This document shows, piece by piece, positions 59,780-64,000 of a stretch of 64,000 nt of DNA. The DNA comes from Acetobacteraceae bacterium. Its GTDB lineage: Bacteria; Pseudomonadota; Alphaproteobacteria; Acetobacterales; Acetobacteraceae. The translations under genes were made by a program, and so were the position numbers. Below the pieces are notes generated by a model. That model was not told the DNA's origin. It saw nothing but the letters and a program-made list of their open reading frames with translations, and did not search any database. Positions within the stretch are counted from its first letter, which is position 1; the number at the start of each line of letters is the position of its first letter. Where the stretch lies: positions 1 to 64,000 of the forward strand of contig CANGNF010000012.1 of assembly GCA_947455205.1 (NCBI GenBank), in the 5' to 3' direction.

Positions 59780-60790
59780 GTGATAGCCGCCTACGTCGCG
59801 CGGCGGCTGGCGCTGGCGGGCGTCATGCTGTTCGGCCTGGTCTGCCTGACCTTCGTCATCGCCAATGTCGCGCCTTCGGACCCCGCGGCGTTGGCGGCGG
59901 GGCCAGATGCGGGTCGCAGCCAGATTGAGCAGGCGCGGCGCGACTACGGGTTGGACAAGCCGCTGCCGGAGCAGTTCCTTCGGTACGTCGGCGACCTGCT
60001 GCATGGCGAGTTCGGCCGCAGCGTGGCGACGGGGCGCTCGGTGGGGCGCGACCTGGCGCGGTACTTCCCCGCGACGCTGGAATTGTGCCTGGTGGCGATG
60101 AGCATCGGGCTGGTGGTGGGCATTCCGCTCGGCATGCTTTCCGCGCTGTTCAAGGACCGCTGGTTGGACCATGTGACGCGGATCTTCGCGGTCTCCGGCA
60201 TCGCCTTGCCGCCGTTCTGGTTCGGGCTGTTGCTGCAGCTGGGGTTTGCCACCTGGCTCGGCTGGCTGCCGACCAGCGGGCGGCTGGGCGTGGCGACGGA
60301 ACCGCCGGAGCCGATAACCGGCATGCTGCTGCTGGACAGCCTGCTGCGGGGCGACCTGGCGCTGTTCCAGGAGTGCGCGGGCTACATCATCCTGCCGGCG
60401 CTGGTGCTGTCGCTGCCGTGCCTGGCCAGCATCCTGCGCGTCAATCGCAGCGAGATGGTGGAGTGCCTGCGCGCCGACTACCTCACTGCCGCGCGGGCGC
60501 ATGGCACGGTGCCCTGGCGCCTGGTGGCGGTGCATGCGCTGAAGAACGCCATGCTGCCGACGCTGGCGATCATCGGGCTGCGCTGGGGCTGGATGATGAG
60601 CAGCACGGTGCTGGTGGAGACGGTGTTCGACTGGCCGGGGACCGGGCTCTACGCGGTGTCCTCGGCCATCGCCGGGGACTTCAAGCCGGTGATGGGCGTG
60701 ACCTTGATCGTCGGGCTGAACTTCATGCTGGCCAACTTGGTGGTGGATTTGCTGTACGGCGTGCTCGACCGGCGGCTGCGCGACGCATGA
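59780..60790 (+). CDS. ABC transporter permease, DppB/OppB type
   Basis: The 336-residue membrane protein has six hydrophobic segments and the binding-protein-dependent transport signature with the EAA loop ECLRADYLTAARAHGTVPWR. The start is GTG at 59780, just after the stop of the receptor gene (1-base gap). The first helix VIAAYVARRLALAGVMLFGL and the DppB-type segment YGLDKPLPEQFLRYVGDLLH are clear. It forms the channel with the next permease. The last four bases overlap the next start (ATGA). Confidence 0.93.
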   Translation: MIAAYVARRLALAGVMLFGLVCLTFVIANVAPSDPAALAAGPDAGRSQIEQARRDYGLDKPLPEQFLRYVGDLLHGEFGRSVATGRSVGRDLARYFPATLELCLVAMSIGLVVGIPLGMLSALFKDRWLDHVTRIFAVSGIALPPFWFGLLLQLGFATWLGWLPTSGRLGVATEPPEPITGMLLLDSLLRGDLALFQECAGYIILPALVLSLPCLASILRVNRSEMVECLRADYLTAARAHGTVPWRLVAVHALKNAMLPTLAIIGLRWGWMMSSTVLVETVFDWPGTGLYAVSSAIAGDFKPVMGVTLIVGLNFMLANLVVDLLYGVLDRRLRDA

Positions 60791-61644
60791 TGGGCCGCCG
60801 CACGCGCCTCGCGCTCTGGCAACTCAGGCGCAGCTTTTCGTCCATGCTCGGGCTGGGGCTGGTGGCGGGCATCGTGCTGCTGGCGCTGCTGGGGCCGTGG
60901 ATCGTGCCCTACCCGGATGACGTGGCCGGCGCGGTGAACATCGCGGGCAAGCTGAAGCCGCCGAGCGCTGCGCATTGGTTCGGCACCGATGAGGTCGGCA
61001 ACGACATCCTGACGCGCGTCATCATCGGCGCGCGGCTGTCGCTGCTGGTGGGCGTGGGGATCACGCTGGCGGCGGCCTGCATCGGCGTGCCGCTCGGCAT
61101 CCTTGCGGGCACCGCGGGTGGCGTGGTGCGGGAAGCGGTGATGCGGGTGACCGACCTGTTCCTTTCCGTGCCCGGCCTGGTGCTGGCCATTGCGCTGGTG
61201 GCGGCGCTGGGGCCTGGCATCGTCAACGCCATGGTGGCGCTGGTGCTGGTGTGGTGGCCTGGCTATGTGCGGCTGGCCGAGGCCAAGGCGCTGTCGCTGC
61301 GGGAAGAGCCGTTCATCGAGGCGGCGCGCGTCGCTGGTGCCTCGCGGTTTCGCATCCTGTGGCGGCATGTGCTGCCGAACAGCCTGTCGCCGATCATCGT
61401 CAAGATGAGCATGGATGTGGGGCAGGCCATCCTGGCCGTTGCGTCGCTGGGCTTCCTTGGCCTCGGGGCGAAGCCGCCAACGCCGGAATGGGGGGCGATG
61501 ATCTCCATTGCGCGCGGCTATCTGCCGGATTGGTGGTGGTACGCGATCTGCCCGGGCGCCTTCATCTACGCCAGCGTGCTCGGCTTCAACCTGCTGGGGG
61601 ATGGGCTGCGCGACATCCTGGACCCGCGGAGCAACCGCGGATGA
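60787..61644 (+). CDS. ABC transporter permease, DppC/OppC type
   Basis: The 285-residue protein has an N-terminal helix then the OppC-type segment HWFGTDEVGNDILTRVIIGA and SLLVGVGITLAAACIGVPLG, the EAA loop EPFIEAARVAGASRFRILWR and LGLGAKPPTPEWGAMISIA. ATG at 60787 overlaps the preceding stop by four bases, with a second in-frame ATG one codon later. It pairs with the preceding permease in the inner membrane. Confidence 0.93.
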   Translation: MMGRRTRLALWQLRRSFSSMLGLGLVAGIVLLALLGPWIVPYPDDVAGAVNIAGKLKPPSAAHWFGTDEVGNDILTRVIIGARLSLLVGVGITLAAACIGVPLGILAGTAGGVVREAVMRVTDLFLSVPGLVLAIALVAALGPGIVNAMVALVLVWWPGYVRLAEAKALSLREEPFIEAARVAGASRFRILWRHVLPNSLSPIIVKMSMDVGQAILAVASLGFLGLGAKPPTPEWGAMISIARGYLPDWWWYAICPGAFIYASVLGFNLLGDGLRDILDPRSNRG

Positions 61645-62618
61645 GCCTGCTTGCCATCGACGACTATCGCCTGGCCTTCGACAGCTTCGACGGCACGGCG
61701 CAGGTGCTGGATGGCGTCTCGCTGCGGCTAGAAGCGGGCGAGACGCTGGGCATTGTCGGCGAGACCGGCTGCGGCAAATCCGTGCTGGCACGCAGCCTGT
61801 TGCGGCTGAACCCGGCGCCGCCGGCGCGCGTCGTCTCCGGCAGCATTCGGTTCGAGGGTACGGATATCCTCACGCTCAGTGAGCGCGAGATGCGGCGGTT
61901 GCGCGGGCGGCGCATCGCCATGGTGTTCCAGGACCCCGTCAGCTACCTCAACCCGCTGCTGGCCATCGGCACGCAGATGGCGGATGCGCTGCGTGGCCAG
62001 CACCAGGCCGCCGGCGAGCCGCAGCCGAGCCGTGCCGAGGCGCGGGCGCGGGCGGCGGCGCTGCTGGCCAGTGTCGGCCTGGCGGAGCCGGAGAGGCTGC
62101 TCGACAGCCATCCGCACCAGCTTTCCGGCGGCATGCGCCAGCGCGTGCTGATCGCCATGGCGCTGGCCGGCAACCCCGCGCTGCTGGTGGCGGATGAGCC
62201 GACGACCGCGCTGGACGTGACGGTGCAGGCCCAGGTGCTGGCGCTGATCGCCGGCCTGGTGCGGGACCGCGGGCTGGCGCTGCTGCTGATCAGCCACGAC
62301 CTTGGCGTCATCGCCGCCAGCTGCGCGCGGGTGGCGGTGATGTATGCCGGCACCATCGTGGAGGAAGCCGCGACCGCGACGCTACTGCGCGAGCCGCGCC
62401 ACCCCTATGCGCAGGGCCTGCTGGCGGCGGTGCCGGATCTGGACCGGCCGGCGCATCGGCCGCGCGGCATCGCCGGCAGCATCCCCAATCTGCTGCGGCC
62501 GCCGCCGGGCTGCCGCTTCCACCCGCGCTGCGAGCGTGCGACCGAGCGCTGCCGGGTAGAGAAGCCGCTGCTGCGCGACGTGGGGCCGGCGCATAACGTG
62601 GCGTGTCATCACGCATGA
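61641..62618 (+). CDS. ABC transporter ATP-binding protein, DppD/OppD type
   Basis: The 325-residue ATPase has the Walker A GETGCGKSVLAR, Q-loop VFQDPVSYLNPL, signature LSGGMRQRV, Walker B LLVADEPTTALD and H-loop LISHDLG. The C-terminal extension with PPPGCRFHPRCERATERC is the DppD/OppD iron-sulfur-type or zinc motif region. It overlaps the previous permease by four bases (ATGA) and the next ATPase by four. Confidence 0.94.
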   Translation: MSLLAIDDYRLAFDSFDGTAQVLDGVSLRLEAGETLGIVGETGCGKSVLARSLLRLNPAPPARVVSGSIRFEGTDILTLSEREMRRLRGRRIAMVFQDPVSYLNPLLAIGTQMADALRGQHQAAGEPQPSRAEARARAAALLASVGLAEPERLLDSHPHQLSGGMRQRVLIAMALAGNPALLVADEPTTALDVTVQAQVLALIAGLVRDRGLALLLISHDLGVIAASCARVAVMYAGTIVEEAATATLLREPRHPYAQGLLAAVPDLDRPAHRPRGIAGSIPNLLRPPPGCRFHPRCERATERCRVEKPLLRDVGPAHNVACHHA

Positions 62619-63562
62619 CCGCGCTGCTGCATGCCACCGGCCTGGCCAAGACCTACGCGCTGCCGCGCACTGCGTTTCAGCCGGCGCGGCAGTTGCGGGC
62701 GGTGGCCGGCGTGGACCTGCTGTTGCAACACGGTGGCACGCTGGGGTTGGTGGGGGAGAGCGGCTGCGGCAAATCGACCCTGGCGCGGTTGCTGCTGCGG
62801 CTGACGCCGGTCTCCGCCGGGCGCATCGTCTTCGTCGGGCAGGACATCACCACCATGGCGGAAACGCAGCTGCGGCCGCTGCGGCGCCGGCTGCAACTGG
62901 TGCACCAGAACCCCGGCGCGGCACTGGACCCACGGCTGACCGTGGCGCAGGCGGTGGCGGAGCCGCTGGTGATCCAGCGCCTGGCTGATGGCGCTGACCT
63001 GCGCGACCGTGTCGCCGCGCTGCTGGCCGAGGTGGGGCTGGGCGCGGAGTTCCTCGGGCGCTTCCCGCATGAACTCAGCGGCGGGCAGAAGCAGCGGGTC
63101 TGCATCGCCCGCGCCCTGGCGCCGGAGCCGAGCCTGCTGGTGCTGGACGAGCCGACCAGCGCGCTGGATGTCTCGGTGCAGGCGCAGATGCTGGACATGC
63201 TGGCGGAGCTGCGCGCGCGGCGCGGGCTGGCCTACCTGTTCATCAGCCACAACCTGGCGGTGGTGCGGCAGGTGTGTGCCGAGGTGGCGGTGATGTATCT
63301 CGGCCGCATCGTGGAGCAGGGCAGCGCCGAACAGGTCTTTGGCGCGCCGCGGCACCCCTATACGCGGGCGCTGCTGGCCTCGGTGCCACGTCTCGGCGGC
63401 GGCGTGGTGCCCGCCGCCGCGGGTGAACCGCCGAACCCCGCCGCGCCGCCGCCGGGTTGCCCCTTCCATCCGCGCTGCACCATGGCGCAACCGGCCTGCC
63501 GCGAGGGCGCGCCACCCGCGCTCATCAACGGGCTGGCCTGCCCGGTTTCAGGCGCCGGGTGA
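62615..63562 (+). CDS. ABC transporter ATP-binding protein, DppF/OppF type
   Basis: The 315-residue ATPase completes the importer: Walker A GESGCGKSTLARLL, Q-loop LVHQNPGAALDP, signature LSGGQKQRVCIA, Walker B LLVLDEPTSALD, H-loop FISHNLAVV and the C-terminal CPFHPRCTMAQPAC. ATG at 62615 overlaps the DppD stop. It is the last gene of the operon and overlaps the convergent tungstate-binding gene by 15 bases at its end. Confidence 0.94.
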   Translation: MTALLHATGLAKTYALPRTAFQPARQLRAVAGVDLLLQHGGTLGLVGESGCGKSTLARLLLRLTPVSAGRIVFVGQDITTMAETQLRPLRRRLQLVHQNPGAALDPRLTVAQAVAEPLVIQRLADGADLRDRVAALLAEVGLGAEFLGRFPHELSGGQKQRVCIARALAPEPSLLVLDEPTSALDVSVQAQMLDMLAELRARRGLAYLFISHNLAVVRQVCAEVAVMYLGRIVEQGSAEQVFGAPRHPYTRALLASVPRLGGGVVPAAAGEPPNPAAPPPGCPFHPRCTMAQPACREGAPPALINGLACPVSGAG

Positions 63563-64000
63563 CCGGGCGTTCGGGAAGAACAACTGCTCGCCATTGATCC
63601 TGTAGCCGGCGATGCTGGCCTGACCCTCCGGCGAGACCAGCCAGTCGACGAAGCGCTGGCCATCAGCCGCCTTCACGCTGGGGTGCCGCGCGTGGTTCAC
63701 CAGCATGACGCCGTATTGGTTGAACAGGCGTACATCGCCCTCCACCAGCACCCGCAGGTCCTGGCGGTTGCGGAAGGCCAGCCAGGTGCCGCGGTCCGCC
63801 AGCACATAGCCGCCCTGGGCGGCGGCGGTGTTCAGCGCCGGGCCCATGCCCTGGCCGATCTCGCGGTACCAGCGGCCACGGCCCTGCGCCACCGGGTCCA
63901 GCCCGGCCAACTGCCACAGCCGCAACTCCGCCGCATGGGTGCCGCTGCGGTCGCCGCGGCTGATGAAGGGGGCGCCGGCCGCGCCCACCGCGCGCAACGC
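63548..64000 (-). CDS. TupA-like tungstate/molybdate ABC substrate-binding protein (N-terminus outside window)
   Basis: About 150 C-terminal residues are present; the gene enters from the right edge. The features SRGDRSGTHAAELRLWQLAG, WYREIGQGMGPALNTAAAQG, YVLADRGTWLAFRN and NQYGVMLVNHARHPS then VKAADGQRFVDWLVSPEG match the TupA tungstate-binding family, in which S, R, D, S and T residues of the RGDRSGTH loop bind the oxyanion. It converges with the importer operon and overlaps it by 15 bases. A signal peptide and permease genes should lie outside the window. Confidence 0.88.
   Translation of the reverse strand, partial: ALRAVGAAGAPFISRGDRSGTHAAELRLWQLAGLDPVAQGRGRWYREIGQGMGPALNTAAAQGGYVLADRGTWLAFRNRQDLRVLVEGDVRLFNQYGVMLVNHARHPSVKAADGQRFVDWLVSPEGQASIAGYRINGEQLFFPNARSPGA

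Noticed and set aside
1-64000. CRISPR arrays, insertion sequences, integrases, rRNA or tRNA genes
   Set aside because: Read through on both strands, no regular 28-37-bp repeat array with unique spacers, no transposase or integrase motif and no complete tRNA fold was seen.

Overview
The window is very GC-rich (roughly 70 % by eye, most codons ending in G or C), gene-dense and free of tRNA, rRNA, CRISPR arrays and recognisable insertion sequences. Three periplasmic Bug-type (tripartite tricarboxylate) receptors, an ELM1-family protein, PhoX phosphatases, NHEJ genes and several small proteins of a kind found in Rhodospirillales point to an aerobic alphaproteobacterium, most likely an Acetobacteraceae of the Roseomonas type. 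The assignment is inferred from gene content only.

Left part (1-9.4 kb): the kdp potassium pump operon (an extra 27-codon ORF, kdpF, kdpA, and kdpB cut by the window edge) reads leftward behind a pair of direct repeats that look like a KdpE site. A DNA-repair and stress island follows: ligD and ku for end joining, a DUF3008 protein, a small TolA-like protein and an exonuclease III. From 9.4 to 17.7 kb lies a catabolic region for shikimate/quinate-type compounds: a two-domain 3-dehydroshikimate dehydratase, a Bug receptor, a divergent shikimate/quinate dehydrogenase, a TetR regulator and a palindromic operator candidate, then an SDR, a second Bug receptor, a TauD-type dioxygenase and a 3-hydroxyisobutyrate-dehydrogenase-like enzyme.

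Middle part (17.7-45 kb): nrdB behind a pair of NrdR-like boxes, a SCO copper chaperone, a polyprenyl diphosphate synthase, a protein with seven ~78-residue repeats and a C-terminal zinc-protease motif, an O-antigen-ligase-like protein coupled to an aminotransferase, a frameshifted sulfotransferase, a BisC-like molybdoenzyme, two PhoX proteins flanking a small exported SDNDP-repeat protein, two tandem paralogous unknown genes, pyrE coupled to a peptide-binding protein, and purC coupled to a PhnA-domain protein. Upstream of purC a 650-bp gene-free stretch carries five copies of TTTCGGACAAAT at 77-123 bp spacing, followed by a frameshifted VOC gene, tartrate/malate dehydrogenase, a small gene behind a Fur-like box, and an amino-acid racemase.

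Right part (45-64 kb): an unknown gene with a consensus DnaA box at its promoter, citrate synthase, a nuclease-fold protein lacking its catalytic glutamate, CHAD and SixA proteins, a 25-bp tandem repeat, a DUF6134 protein overlapping an FeS photolyase, and then a tightly packed operon of about 11 kb: Bug receptor, creatininase-family amidohydrolase, a fused HyuA-HyuB (5-oxoprolinase type) enzyme and a complete Dpp/Opp-type ABC importer. It looks like an uptake and ring-opening pathway for cyclic amides, substrate unknown. The window ends in a TupA-like tungstate-binding protein.

Two genes (sulfotransferase and VOC protein) are each broken by one base in a short G run, one by loss and one by gain. 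Either these are young pseudogenes or the assembly has homopolymer errors. The best candidates for something undescribed are the TTTCGGACAAAT array, the SDNDP-repeat protein between the PhoX genes, the tandem paralogs at 36.1-37.0 kb and the seven-repeat metalloprotease.
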